Origin: DASYHS01 sp035998295
Lineage (GTDB): Bacteria; Pseudomonadota; Alphaproteobacteria; Azospirillales; Azospirillaceae
Direction: 5' to 3'
NCBI RefSeq assembly: GCF_035998295.1
Contig: NZ_DASYHS010000011.1
Location: 1 to 45,661, forward strand
Length of the DNA stretch: 45,661 nt
Made by a program: the position numbers and the translations under genes. This document shows, in pieces, positions 23,801-32,756 of the stretch; position 1 is the stretch's first letter; each line of letters starts with the position of its first letter. Under the pieces are notes generated by a model. It worked only from the letters and a program-made list of their open reading frames with translations. It was not told the DNA's origin and did not search any database.

Positions 23801-24919
23801 ATGAAGATCTCCTACGTCATCGCCCTCGTGATCGCCGCCGCCACGGCGCTGTGGGTCCTGTCCGGCCAGGTCGAGCTGACCGCCGCGACCGCCCCCGAAG
23901 CGCCGGCCGGGCAGACCGAAGCCGAGGCTCCCGGGGAGGCGGCCGTCCCGACCGTGCGCGTCGCGCGGCTGCAGGCGGAGCCGATGGTCAACGACGTCGT
24001 GCTCAGCGGCCATACCAGTGCCGCCCGGCGGGTCGAGCTCCGCGCCGAGACCAGCGGCCGCGTCGCCGAGGTGGCGGTCGCGCGCGGGCAGCCGGTCGAG
24101 GCCGGGACCGTGGTCGTCCGGCTCGCCACCGAGAGCCGCGAAACGGACCTCGAACGCGCCCGTGCCCTGCTGGCGCAGCGGCGGCTCGAATACGACGCCG
24201 CCTCGCAGCTCGGCGAGCGGGGCTTCCAGAGCGAGGTGCGCGTCGCCGAGGCCAAGGCCCAGCTCGAAGCGGCCCAGGCCGAGGTCGCCCGCGCCGAGAT
24301 CGAGCTCGCCCGGACCGCGATCCGCGCCCCGTTCGACGGCGTCCTCGACGAACGCCCGGTCGAGCTCGGCGACTACCTCAACGACGGCGACGCCGTGGGG
24401 ACGGTGGTCGACCTGGACCCGATCCGCATCGTCGGCTTCGTGACCGAGCGCGACGTCGCCATCGTCGAGCGCGGCGGCGTCGGCCATGCCCGCATGATCG
24501 ACGGCACCGAGGCCGAGGGCAGGATCACCTACGTCTCGGCGACGGCCGACCCCGCCACCCGCACCTTCCGCGTCGAGCTGGAGCTGGCGAACCCCGGCAA
24601 CCGCATCCCGGAGGGGCTGACCGCCCAGCTCCGCATCCCGGTGGCGCAGCGCATGGCCCACCAGGTCTCGCCGGCCGTGCTGACGCTGGCCGACGACGGC
24701 ACGATCGGCGTGAAGCTGGTCGACGGGGACGACGTCGTCCGCTTCCAGCCGGTGCGGATCCTGAAGGACACGCCGACGGGCATGTGGCTGGCCGGCCTGC
24801 CCGAAGACGCGACCCTCATCACCGTCGGCCAGGAATTCGTGGTTCCCGGCCAGAAGGTCCGTCCGGTGGCCGCGACCGCGGCGGCCGCGACGGCTGCGAC
24901 GGCTGCGGAGGCCCGCTGA
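23801..24919 (+). CDS. RND efflux periplasmic adaptor (HlyD/AcrA type)
   Basis: A 372-residue membrane-fusion protein. One N-terminal membrane helix (YVIALVIAAATALWVLSG) anchors it. The lipoyl halves flank a short coiled-coil hairpin (ETDLERARALLAQRRLEYDA, then EAKAQLEAAQAEVARAEIELA), with AETSGRVAEVAV and IRAPFDGVLDERPVELGDYL as the half motifs. It links the inner-membrane pump to an outer-membrane channel; no TolC-like gene is in the window, so a shared channel is implied. It sits 19 bases after padR and one base before the pump gene. Confidence 0.94.
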   Translation: MKISYVIALVIAAATALWVLSGQVELTAATAPEAPAGQTEAEAPGEAAVPTVRVARLQAEPMVNDVVLSGHTSAARRVELRAETSGRVAEVAVARGQPVEAGTVVVRLATESRETDLERARALLAQRRLEYDAASQLGERGFQSEVRVAEAKAQLEAAQAEVARAEIELARTAIRAPFDGVLDERPVELGDYLNDGDAVGTVVDLDPIRIVGFVTERDVAIVERGGVGHARMIDGTEAEGRITYVSATADPATRTFRVELELANPGNRIPEGLTAQLRIPVAQRMAHQVSPAVLTLADDGTIGVKLVDGDDVVRFQPVRILKDTPTGMWLAGLPEDATLITVGQEFVVPGQKVRPVAATAAAATAATAAEAR

Positions 24920-24920
24920 C

Positions 24921-27900
24921 ATGAACGCGATCATCGAGGCGGCGCTCAGCCGCTCGCGCACCGTCCTGGCGACGCTCCTGCTGCTGTTCCTGGCGGGGTT
25001 GTACGCCTATTCCACGATTCCGAAGGAATCCGACCCCGACATCAATATCCCCATGATCTACGTCTCGGCCCATTACGAGGGCATCTCGCCCGAGGATGCG
25101 GAACGCCTGCTGGCGCGCCCGATCGAGACCGAAGTGCGCAGCATCGAGGGGGTGAAGGAGATGCGCTCGACCGCCTACCAGGGCGGGGCGAACGTGATCC
25201 TCGAGTTCGAGGCCGGCTTCGACGCCGACAAGGCCCTGGAGGACGTGCGCACGAAGGTGGATCTCGCGCGCGCCGACCTGCCGGCGGAAGCGGACGAGCC
25301 GACCGTCAACGAGGTCAATCTCAGCCTGTTCCCGGTCGTCGTCGTGACGCTGTCGGGCGACCTGCCCGAACGCACGCTGCTCCGCCTCGCCCGCGACCTG
25401 CAGGACGACCTCCAGGCCCTGCCCCCGGTCCTGCGTGCGGACATCGCGGGCGACCGGGACGAGCTGGTCGAGGTGGTGATCGACCCGCTGGTCGCGGAGA
25501 GCTACGGCCTCGACGCGGCCGAGCTGATCCAGTTCTTCAACCGCTCCAACCGGCTGGTCGCGGCGGGCAACCTCGACACCGGCCAGGGCCGGTTCGCGAT
25601 CAAGGTGCCCGGCCTGTTCGAGGACGTGCGCGACATCTGGGACATGCCGGTCAAGGTCGTCGGCGACGCCGTGGTGCGCGTCCGCGACATCGCGGAGATC
25701 CGGCGCACCTTCAAGGACCCCGACACCTTCGCGCGCCTCGGCGGCGAGCGGGCGGTCGGGCTCGAAGTGGTCAAGCGGTCCGGCGAGAACATCATCGACA
25801 CCATCGAGCGGGTGAAGGCCACGGTGGAGGCCGAGCGCGCCTTCTGGCCCGAGGGCGTCGACGTCACCTATTCCCAGGACCGCTCGACCGACATCCGCAC
25901 CATGCTGACCGACCTGCAGAACAACGTGATCAGCGCCGTGCTGCTGGTCATGGTGGTGTGCATCGGCGCGCTCGGCGTGCGCTCGGGCCTGCTGGTCGGC
26001 ATGGCGATCCCGGGCTCGTTCCTGACCGGCATCCTGATCGTCTACCTGATGGGCCTGACCATCAACGTCGTGGTGCTGTTCTCGCTGATCCTCGCGGTCG
26101 GCATGCTGGTCGACGGCGCGATCGTCGTGACGGAGTTCGCCGACCGCAAGATGTCGGAAGGGCTCGACCGGCGCACCGCCTACGCGCTGGCCTCCAAGCG
26201 CATGGCCTGGCCGATCATCGCGTCCACCATGACGACGCTGGCGGCCTTCCTGCCGCTGCTGTTCTGGCCGGGCGTCGTCGGCGAGTTCATGAAGTTCCTG
26301 CCGATCACGCTGATCGCGACGCTGTCTGCGTCGCTGGTGATGGCGCTGATCTTCCTGCCGACGCTCGGCGCCTTCGTCGGCAAGCCGGGGGCGGCGGATC
26401 CCCGCACCATGAAGGCGCTGGCCGCCAGCGAGGGCGGCGACCTGCGCGAGGTCGGCGGCCCGGTCGGCGGCTATGTCCGCATCCTCGACGCGACGTTGCG
26501 CCATCCCCTGAAGATCATCGCCGCGACCTTCGCGCTGCTGTTCGGCGTCCAGTTCTATTACGCGACGCACGGCAACGGCTTCGAGTTCTTTCCGGAGATC
26601 GAGCCCAACACCGCGATCGTGATGGTCCACGCCCGCGGCAACCTGTCGACCTACGAGAAGGACGCGCTGGTCCGCGAGGTGGAGGGGCGCGTGCTCGAGC
26701 TCGACGAGTTCGACAGCGTCTACACCCGCGTCGGCCGGAGCCGGGAAGGCGGCGGCTTCGGCGAGGACCTGCCCGAGGACGTGGTCGGCCAGATCACCGT
26801 GGAGTTCCGCGACTGGACCGAGCGGCGCCCCGCCGACGTGATCCTGGCCGACATCCGCGAGCGCACGGCCGGGATCGCCGGCATCGAGGTCGAGACGCGC
26901 AAGCAGGAAGGCGGCCCGCCGGTTGGCAAGCCGGTGGCCCTCGAGCTGACCTCGCGCAACCCCGCCGAACTTCCCGCCGCGATCGAGCATGTCCGCCGCG
27001 GCATGCGGGAGATCGGCGGCCTGGTCGACGTCGAGGACAACCTGCCCCTGCCCGGGATCGAGTGGAAGCTGGAGGTCGACCGGGCGCAGGCGGCCAAGTT
27101 CGGCCTCGACGTCAGCGCCGTCGGCGACGCGGTGCGCCTCGTCACCAACGGGCTGCAGCTCGGCTCCTACCGCCCCGACGACAGCAAGGAGGAGATCGAC
27201 ATCGTCGCGCGCTATCCCGCGGACTGGCGCTCGCTCGACCGGCTCGACGACCTGCGCATCCGCACGGCGCAGGGCGTGGTGCCGGTGTCCAACTTCGTCC
27301 GGCGCACGGCCGTCCAGCAGGTCGGCAGCCTGGAGCGCATCGGCGGCCAGCGCGTGCTCGAGATCGCGGCCGACGTGCCGCCGGGCACGCTGGCCGACGA
27401 CAAGATCCGCGAGATGCGGGCATGGCTGCAGGCGAACCCGCTCGACCCCGGCGTGAAGGTCGAGTTCGGCGGCCAGGACGAGGAGCAGCGCGAGAGCCAG
27501 GCCTTTCTCGGGAACGCCTTCCTCGTGGCGCTGTTCCTGATTGCGGTGATCCTGCTGACCCAGTTCAACAGCTTCTACAGCACGGTCCTGATCCTGACCG
27601 CGATCATCATGTCGACGATCGGGGTGATGATCGGGCTGATCGTGACCGGGCAGCCCTTCGGCATCGTGATGACGGGCATCGGCGTGATCGCGCTGGCGGG
27701 CATCGTGGTCAACAACAACATCGTCCTGATCGACACCTACGACCACCTGAAGAAGCAGTTTCCGAGCGCGCGGGACGCGATCCTGCGCACGGGCGCCCAG
27801 CGTCTTCGCCCGGTGATGCTGACGACGGTCACGACGATGCTGGGCCTGGTGCCGATGGCGCTGCAGGTCAACATCGACTTCGTGACCCGGCAGGTCTCGG

Positions 27901-28112
27901 TCGGCGCGCCGTCGACGCAGTGGTGGACCAGCCTCGCGACGGCGATCGTGTTCGGCCTCGGCTTCTCGACCGTCCTCACGCTGGTCTTCACGCCCTGCGC
28001 GCTGATGGTGCGGGCCAATGTCGGGGACTGGCGCCGTCGCCGGCGCGAGGCGCGGGCCGAGCGGGCCGCCAACCAGGACCGGGAGGGTCGCTTCCGCGAG
28101 GCCGCGGAATAG
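24921..28112 (+). CDS. RND efflux pump, AcrB/MexB superfamily
   Basis: A 1063-residue inner-membrane proton-driven exporter with the usual twelve membrane helices and two large periplasmic loops. The first helix is followed by IPKESDPDINIPMIYV. The fourth helix carries LILAVGMLVDGAIVVTEFADRK, with a single aspartate where AcrB has two (D407/D408; here D then G). TM10 reads IALAGIVVNNNIVLIDTYDH, with asparagines instead of the AcrB lysine region. These differences are seen in non-HAE1 RND clades and do not by themselves argue against function. Substrates are unknown. It is translated together with the adaptor (one-base gap) and controlled in all likelihood by the upstream PadR protein. Confidence 0.95.
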   Translation: MNAIIEAALSRSRTVLATLLLLFLAGLYAYSTIPKESDPDINIPMIYVSAHYEGISPEDAERLLARPIETEVRSIEGVKEMRSTAYQGGANVILEFEAGFDADKALEDVRTKVDLARADLPAEADEPTVNEVNLSLFPVVVVTLSGDLPERTLLRLARDLQDDLQALPPVLRADIAGDRDELVEVVIDPLVAESYGLDAAELIQFFNRSNRLVAAGNLDTGQGRFAIKVPGLFEDVRDIWDMPVKVVGDAVVRVRDIAEIRRTFKDPDTFARLGGERAVGLEVVKRSGENIIDTIERVKATVEAERAFWPEGVDVTYSQDRSTDIRTMLTDLQNNVISAVLLVMVVCIGALGVRSGLLVGMAIPGSFLTGILIVYLMGLTINVVVLFSLILAVGMLVDGAIVVTEFADRKMSEGLDRRTAYALASKRMAWPIIASTMTTLAAFLPLLFWPGVVGEFMKFLPITLIATLSASLVMALIFLPTLGAFVGKPGAADPRTMKALAASEGGDLREVGGPVGGYVRILDATLRHPLKIIAATFALLFGVQFYYATHGNGFEFFPEIEPNTAIVMVHARGNLSTYEKDALVREVEGRVLELDEFDSVYTRVGRSREGGGFGEDLPEDVVGQITVEFRDWTERRPADVILADIRERTAGIAGIEVETRKQEGGPPVGKPVALELTSRNPAELPAAIEHVRRGMREIGGLVDVEDNLPLPGIEWKLEVDRAQAAKFGLDVSAVGDAVRLVTNGLQLGSYRPDDSKEEIDIVARYPADWRSLDRLDDLRIRTAQGVVPVSNFVRRTAVQQVGSLERIGGQRVLEIAADVPPGTLADDKIREMRAWLQANPLDPGVKVEFGGQDEEQRESQAFLGNAFLVALFLIAVILLTQFNSFYSTVLILTAIIMSTIGVMIGLIVTGQPFGIVMTGIGVIALAGIVVNNNIVLIDTYDHLKKQFPSARDAILRTGAQRLRPVMLTTVTTMLGLVPMALQVNIDFVTRQVSVGAPSTQWWTSLATAIVFGLGFSTVLTLVFTPCALMVRANVGDWRRRRREARAERAANQDREGRFREAAE

Positions 28113-28138
28113 CCGTGGGACAGTAGCAAGGGAGAGGC

Positions 28139-28651
28139 ATGTTCTTCGATGACTGGGAAGGTCTGTGGCGGACCGCGATCGTCGGCACGCTCGCCTATGT
28201 GGCGCTGGTGCTCATCCTGCGGGTCTCGGGCAAGCGGACGCTGTCGAAGCTGAACGCCTTCGACTTCGTCGTGACGGTGGCCCTCGGCTCCACCCTGGCG
28301 ACGATCCTGCTCGACAGCCGGACGGCGCTGGCCGAGGGGGTGCTGGCGCTGGCCCTGCTGATCTTCCTGCAGTTCGCGATCACCTGGCTGTCGGCCCGCT
28401 CGTCCGGCTTCCAGGCGCTGGTGAAGGCGGAACCCTCCCTGCTCTTCCACCGCGGCCGCTTCCTGCATGGTGCGCTCCGGGCCGAGCGCGTCACCGAGGT
28501 CGAGATCCTGGCCGCCCTGCGCTCCCAGGGCGTCGCGGATCTCTCCGACGTGGAAGCCGTGGTCCTGGAGACCGACGGCACGCTGAGCGCCGTCAAGGGC
28601 GAGGGCGCCAGCCTGCGGAATGTGCGGACGTTATCATCCCCTACTGCCTGA
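28139..28651 (+). CDS. YetF-like DUF421 membrane protein
   Basis: A 170-residue protein with three N-terminal membrane helices followed by a small soluble domain. Family motifs include RVSGKRTLSKLNAFDFVVTVALGS and, in the soluble part, LVKAEPSLLFHRGRFL and VEAVVLETDGTLSAVK. The Bacillus homologues YetF/YdfS affect spore germination and membrane physiology, but the role in proteobacteria is not settled. It starts 26 bases after the RND gene and may be part of that transcript. Its 3' end overlaps the convergent CDP-alcohol phosphotransferase gene by 11 bases. Confidence 0.9.
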   Translation: MFFDDWEGLWRTAIVGTLAYVALVLILRVSGKRTLSKLNAFDFVVTVALGSTLATILLDSRTALAEGVLALALLIFLQFAITWLSARSSGFQALVKAEPSLLFHRGRFLHGALRAERVTEVEILAALRSQGVADLSDVEAVVLETDGTLSAVKGEGASLRNVRTLSSPTA

Positions 28652-29246
28652 ACGCCCGCACCGCCGCCGCGACCCGGGTCGCGGTGGTGACCCAGCACAG
28701 CGCGCCGAACCCCCAGGCCAGCCAGGCGAACGCGTCCGGCCACAGGCAGATCGCGACGAACAGCGCGATCGTCTCCGTCCCCTCCGTCAGCCCGCCGAGA
28801 TAGTAGAGGCTCTTCGGCCCGCGCAGCTCCGTCGTCAGGCCGCGCTTGGCCGCGATCGCGGCATAGGCGAGGAAGCTGGTGCCGGTGCCAACGAAGCTGA
28901 AGACCAGGAACGCCGCCGCCAGCGCGTCCTCGGGCCTGCCGAGCGCGAAGCCGAGCGGGATCGCGCCGTAGAAGACGAAGTCCAGGGTGATGTCGAGATA
29001 GCCGCCGAGGTCGCTTGGCCCCGCCCGGCGCGCGACCGCGCCGTCCAGCCCGTCGAACAGCCGGTTCAGCGCGATCAGGACCAGTGCTGCGCCGTAGGCC
29101 TGCAGCGCCAGCGCCGCCGCCCCGCCCAGGCCGAGCGCGAATCCCGCGACCGTGACCGCGTCCGCGCCGACGCCGCGCCCGGCCAGCCAAGCGCCCGCCC
29201 GGACCAGCGGGGGATCGACGATCTGGCGCAGGCGCGCGTCCAGCAT
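28641..29246 (-). CDS. CDP-alcohol phosphatidyltransferase family protein
   Basis: A 201-residue integral membrane enzyme with about six helices. The catalytic motif is DGAVARRAGPSDLGGYLD, with ITLD after it; the metal-binding aspartates are present, and the spacer after AR is seven residues rather than the eight in PssA and PgsA. I recall this short spacer as normal for this subfamily. It should form a phosphodiester lipid from a CDP-alcohol, but the alcohol acceptor is unknown. It lies 11 bases after pssA on the same strand, giving a phospholipid operon psd-pssA-this gene. An in-frame upstream extension runs into pssA and is not used. Confidence 0.88.
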   Translation of the reverse strand: MLDARLRQIVDPPLVRAGAWLAGRGVGADAVTVAGFALGLGGAAALALQAYGAALVLIALNRLFDGLDGAVARRAGPSDLGGYLDITLDFVFYGAIPLGFALGRPEDALAAAFLVFSFVGTGTSFLAYAAIAAKRGLTTELRGPKSLYYLGGLTEGTETIALFVAICLWPDAFAWLAWGFGALCWVTTATRVAAAVRAFRQ

Positions 29247-29256
29247 CGCCCGCGGC

Positions 29257-30114
29257 TCAGGCGCCCGGGGCCCGCGGCCCGGTCTCCTCCTCCTCGGGAA
29301 GGTCCTCGGCATTGGCCTCCAGCTCGTCCTGGAGGCGCTGGGCCTGCGCGCGCAGCAGGTGGTACTGCCGGTAGCTGAAGGGCAGGCTCGCGGCATAGCC
29401 GATGCCGATCAGCGCCAGCGTCAGCCACGGCCGGCTGACTAGCGCCGCGGTCAGCAGGCCGATTCCGGCCAGCACCGGGACGACCCAGCGCTGCGGGATC
29501 CGCACGCCCTTCAGCGAGAAGGTCGGCAGCTCGCTCACCATCAGCAGCGCCACCACCAGCACCCAGGGCACGACGAACCACGGGCTGCCGAACACCCCCT
29601 CCCCGGCCTCGAACGAGATCACGACCGGCAGCACGGCCAAGCCGGCGCCGGCCGGGGCCGGCACGCCGGTGAAGTAGTTGTAGGCGTAGGGCGGCAGGTC
29701 GCTCTCGCCGAGCTTGGTGTTGAACCGCGCGAGGCGCAGCGCCGCGCAGACGCACAGCGCCAGGACCGAGATCCAGCCGAAGGTGCCCGCCGCCGACAGC
29801 TCCCACAGGTACAGGATCATCGCCGGCGCGACGCCGAAGCTGATCACGTCCGACAGGCTGTCGAGCTCCGCGCCGAACTTGCTCTGCCCGTTGAGCAGCC
29901 GGGCGATCCTCCCGTCGAGCGTGTCGAGCACGGCCGCGATCATGATCGCCACCACCGCCGCCTGGAACGCCCCGTGGACCGCGAAGCGGATGCCGGTGAC
30001 GCCCGCGCACAGCGCCAGCAGGGTCAGGACGTTCGGCAGCAGCCGGTTGAGCGACAGCCCCTTGAGCCGGGGCGGCCGCTGGACGGGACGGACATGGCGG
30101 CGGCGCAATCTCAT
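29257..30114 (-). CDS. pssA: CDP-diacylglycerol-serine O-phosphatidyltransferase
   Basis: A 285-residue membrane enzyme that makes phosphatidylserine from CDP-diacylglycerol and serine. The motif DGRIARLLNGQSKFGAELDS with LSD after it is the complete CDP-alcohol phosphotransferase signature with the eight-residue spacer. The N-terminus LSLNRLLPNVLTLLALCAGVTG and the phrase YNYFTGVPAPAGAGL are typical of the Bacillus-type PssA. A charged tail rich in glutamate (EDLPEEEETG) follows the last helix. The ATG overlaps the psd stop by one base (TGATG), so phosphatidylserine synthesis and decarboxylation are coupled. Confidence 0.95.
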   Translation of the reverse strand: MRLRRRHVRPVQRPPRLKGLSLNRLLPNVLTLLALCAGVTGIRFAVHGAFQAAVVAIMIAAVLDTLDGRIARLLNGQSKFGAELDSLSDVISFGVAPAMILYLWELSAAGTFGWISVLALCVCAALRLARFNTKLGESDLPPYAYNYFTGVPAPAGAGLAVLPVVISFEAGEGVFGSPWFVVPWVLVVALLMVSELPTFSLKGVRIPQRWVVPVLAGIGLLTAALVSRPWLTLALIGIGYAASLPFSYRQYHLLRAQAQRLQDELEANAEDLPEEEETGPRAPGA

Positions 30115-30806
30115 CAGCGGACCTCTCCTCGTCGCGGCGGCTCGGTCGACGTCAGGTCGGCGATCACGGTCTCGCCCCCGATCGTCTTCTGGCCGACGAT
30201 CACCTGCGGCTGGACGCCCGGCGGCAGGAACAGGTCGGTGCGGCTGCCGAACCGGATCAGGCCGTAGCGCTCGCCGGCCGCGACCCGCTGGCCGTTCTCC
30301 AGCCGGCAGATGATCCGGCGCGCGATCAACCCGGCGATCTGCACGAAGGCGACGTCCCGGCCGTCGTCCAGCCTCAGCCGGACCGCCGCGCGCTCGTTCT
30401 CCTCGCTCGCCTTGTCGAGGGCGGCGTTCAGGAACTTGCCGGGGTGGTAGGCGACGGTCTCGACGGTCCCCGTCGCCGGCGTCCGGTTGATGTGGACGTT
30501 GAAGACGTTGAGGAAGATCGAGACGCGGACCCGCGGCTCGTCGCCCATGCCCAGCTCGCGCGGCGGCACCGCCGGGACGATCATCTGCACGGTGCCGTCG
30601 GCCGGCGCCACCAGCAGCCCCTCGCGGGATGGGACGACGCGGTCGGGGTCGCGGAAGAAATAGGCGCACCACGCGGTCGCGATCGCCCCGATCCACCCCA
30701 GCGGTTCGGCGACGAAGGCGAGCACCGCCGTGACGACGGCGAAGATGGCGATGAAGGGCCAGCCGGCCCGGTTGATCGGAACGAGGACGGTATCGAGCGC
30801 GGACAT
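30114..30806 (-). CDS. psd: Phosphatidylserine decarboxylase proenzyme
   Basis: A 230-residue short-form (archaetidylserine-like) Psd. The FLNVFNVHINRTP motif (98-110) and the self-cleavage site RFGSRTD, with G187-S188, are present; cleavage there yields the pyruvoyl group that turns phosphatidylserine into phosphatidylethanolamine. Two hydrophobic segments near the N-terminus (PFIAIFAVVTAVLAFV and WIGAIATAWCAYF) anchor it to the inner membrane. The ATG at 30806 is chosen because family conservation starts with the following residues. First gene of the psd-pssA operon. Confidence 0.95.
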   Translation of the reverse strand: MSALDTVLVPINRAGWPFIAIFAVVTAVLAFVAEPLGWIGAIATAWCAYFFRDPDRVVPSREGLLVAPADGTVQMIVPAVPPRELGMGDEPRVRVSIFLNVFNVHINRTPATGTVETVAYHPGKFLNAALDKASEENERAAVRLRLDDGRDVAFVQIAGLIARRIICRLENGQRVAAGERYGLIRFGSRTDLFLPPGVQPQVIVGQKTIGGETVIADLTSTEPPRRGEVR

Positions 30807-30962
30807 TTCTGGGATTTGTCTTTCCTGACTTTCTGGCCGGACCGGCGCGCGAACCATAGAACAACGCCCGCCGCATGCAAACAGGTGGCACCCCTCCTGC
30901 CGGCGCCTTTACCGGATGTTAAAGGCGCGACGACGAAGATCGCTCCCTGCTCCGATCCAGGG

Positions 30963-31415
30963 ATGCGATCCTTGACCGCCTTGCCGGCACTCTCCGACGT
31001 CGCGAATACCGCCCTGCCGCTGCGGCTCGGCACCGTCCACGTGACGCCCGAGGGCCTGCTCGGCATCCGCGAGACCCCGCCTCCCTCCTCCCAGCGCTTC
31101 GTGCTCGACGACCTGCCCTTCCAGGTCGCCCTCTCGCCCGAGGGGGACGGCACCCGCTACCGCATCTGGGCCGAGCTCGGCTACGTGCCCTACACCGCCC
31201 ACTCGCCGGAACGGCGCGCGGCGGTGATCCGCATCCTGCGCACGGCGCGCTCGCTGGAGACGGCCTGCTTCGCGCTGGAACGCGGCCAGAAGATCGTCGT
31301 ACTGGGCGAAACGGTCAGCGAGGAGCCGCTGACCGTCGACGGCATGATGTTCGAGACCGTCCGCTTCCTGCAGGAGGCGCGTCCCTTCATCCGCCTGCTC
31401 GGCCGGTATCTCTAG
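30963..31415 (+). CDS. Conserved-looking protein of unknown function
   Basis: A 150-residue protein with no signal peptide or membrane helix. Segments such as GTRYRIWAELGYVPYTAHSPERRAAVIRIL and FALERGQKIVVLGETVSEEPL look like a mixed alpha/beta fold, but I recognise no family. The ATG has only a weak ribosome-binding site (CCAGGG), and the frame is open upstream, so the start is uncertain. It overlaps the convergent LysM gene by four bases at their 3' ends. Confidence 0.6.
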   Translation: MRSLTALPALSDVANTALPLRLGTVHVTPEGLLGIRETPPPSSQRFVLDDLPFQVALSPEGDGTRYRIWAELGYVPYTAHSPERRAAVIRILRTARSLETACFALERGQKIVVLGETVSEEPLTVDGMMFETVRFLQEARPFIRLLGRYL

Positions 31416-32545
31416 TTCACCGCCGTCTGCTGCGGCAGCGCGAAGATCTGGCCGGGATAGATCAGGTCCGGGTCGCGGATCTGGCCCTGGTTGGCCTCAT
31501 AGATCACCGTATACTGCATGCCGGCCCCATAGGTGCGGCGCGCGATGCGCCACAGGCTGTTACCGGGCTGCACGACGATGTTCTGCCCCGCGCCGGGGTC
31601 GGCCGGCAGCTCCGCCATCTGGAACGGGATCTCGGCGCGCGCCGTCACCCGGCCGCCGCCGTCGACCTGGTCGGCGCGCAGCGTGTAGCGCCCGGGCTCG
31701 ACCGGCTCCTCGGGGCTGAGGCGCCACTGGCCGTCGCGGTTCGATCCGGCCCGCCCGACCAGCACGTTGTCGAGATAGACCTGGACGTCCGCCCCGGGGC
31801 TGGCCCGGCCGCCGACGTTGACGCTGCCCTCCTCGGAATAGTCGACGACGTCGACCGAGACGCCGCCCGGCCCGGGGCCGGCGGACTCGGCGGCAGGCTC
31901 CGCGACGCGCACCGGCTCCGCCGCCGCGGCGGGCGCAGCGGCAGCGGCCGGAAGCGAGGCGACCGACACCGGCGCGGTCCGGGCGGGCGGCGCCTGCAGC
32001 ACGGTGGACGGCCCCGGGCCGGTCCTCGGCATCTCGACCGCGAGGGTGCCGGTCCCGGCGGCCGGCTCCGGCACGGCCAGGACGACCACGGTCTCCGACG
32101 GCTTCTCGGCTTCGGCCCCGGGGGCGAGCGCCGCCAGCGACAGCTCCCGGTCGCCGGGGGCGAGCGGCTGCTCGGGCAGCAGCACCCATTCGCCGCGCCG
32201 GTCCGCGGTCACGGTGCCGATCTCCTGCGCCCCGTCGAAGACCGTGACCCGGGCGTCCGGCGCCGCGCGCCCGGCGATCACCGCGTCGCCCGCGGGGTTC
32301 ACCCGCACGACGTCGAAGCTCGGCCCGGCCTCGGGCGACGGCTTCGGGTCCGCGGCCTCGGCCGGGCCGGGCATCGGCATGGGTATGGTCGCCGCCTGCG
32401 CCTGCGTCGGATCGGGGACGGCGGGTGCCGCCTCGCCCCTGGCGGTGGCGGATGGAGCCTCGCGGTCGCGGTTCGCGTGCGTGAGCGCCCCCGCCGCAAT
32501 CAGCAGGATCGCCCCGGCCACGCCAAGAAAGAGCACACGTTTCAC
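31412..32545 (-). CDS. LysM-domain protein with Ig-like repeats
   Basis: A 377-residue envelope protein. The N-terminus has a membrane or signal helix (VLFLGVAGAILLIAAGAL). Two bacterial Ig-like modules follow (about 77-150, with GEWVLLPEQPLAPGDRELSL; about 230-310, with GQWRLSPEEPVEPGRYTLRA), joined by an alanine/proline linker. The C-terminal LysM domain (about 322-372: VVQPGNSLWRIARRTYGAGMQ, then DPDLIYPGQIFALP) binds peptidoglycan glycan strands. It probably anchors to or organises the cell wall; no catalytic domain is present. It is divergent from the LOG-family gene across an AT-richer intergenic region. Confidence 0.9.
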   Translation of the reverse strand: MKRVLFLGVAGAILLIAAGALTHANRDREAPSATARGEAAPAVPDPTQAQAATIPMPMPGPAEAADPKPSPEAGPSFDVVRVNPAGDAVIAGRAAPDARVTVFDGAQEIGTVTADRRGEWVLLPEQPLAPGDRELSLAALAPGAEAEKPSETVVVLAVPEPAAGTGTLAVEMPRTGPGPSTVLQAPPARTAPVSVASLPAAAAAPAAAAEPVRVAEPAAESAGPGPGGVSVDVVDYSEEGSVNVGGRASPGADVQVYLDNVLVGRAGSNRDGQWRLSPEEPVEPGRYTLRADQVDGGGRVTARAEIPFQMAELPADPGAGQNIVVQPGNSLWRIARRTYGAGMQYTVIYEANQGQIRDPDLIYPGQIFALPQQTAVN

Positions 32546-32660
32546 AGCAGCACCGACCGGTTTGCCAAGTCGTGGTATCCACCGGGATATTTCGCTTATC
32601 CGCAGTCAATTACGAAGTTATCCCAATTGCACGGATTTGTCACAGGTGTTCGCTTGCCAT

Positions 32661-32696
32661 TCCCGCGGGCGGGGTGGGCATCCCCGCATGCGCGGG
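32661..32696. repeat. REP-like GC hairpins upstream of the LOG-family gene
   Basis: CCCGCGGG (32662-32669) is a perfect palindrome and CCCGC-ATGC-GCGGG (32683-32696) a hairpin with a four-base loop. Both follow TT/AT-flanked CCCGC motifs like those of extragenic palindromic repeats. No second copy is visible in the window, so a repeat family cannot be shown. Confidence 0.3.
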
Positions 32697-32756
32697 CCAA
32701 GGGGGTTGCCGCAGCGCGGCGCATGGTGTAACGCCGGCCTTGGGTTTCGCAGGGGT

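Noticed and set aside
24819..27746. A 975-residue open frame on the minus strand opposite the RND pump
   Set aside because: It is antisense to a clear pump gene, is made of repetitive His/Asp/Gly/Arg-rich sequence without domains, and such long shadow frames are common at 70% GC.
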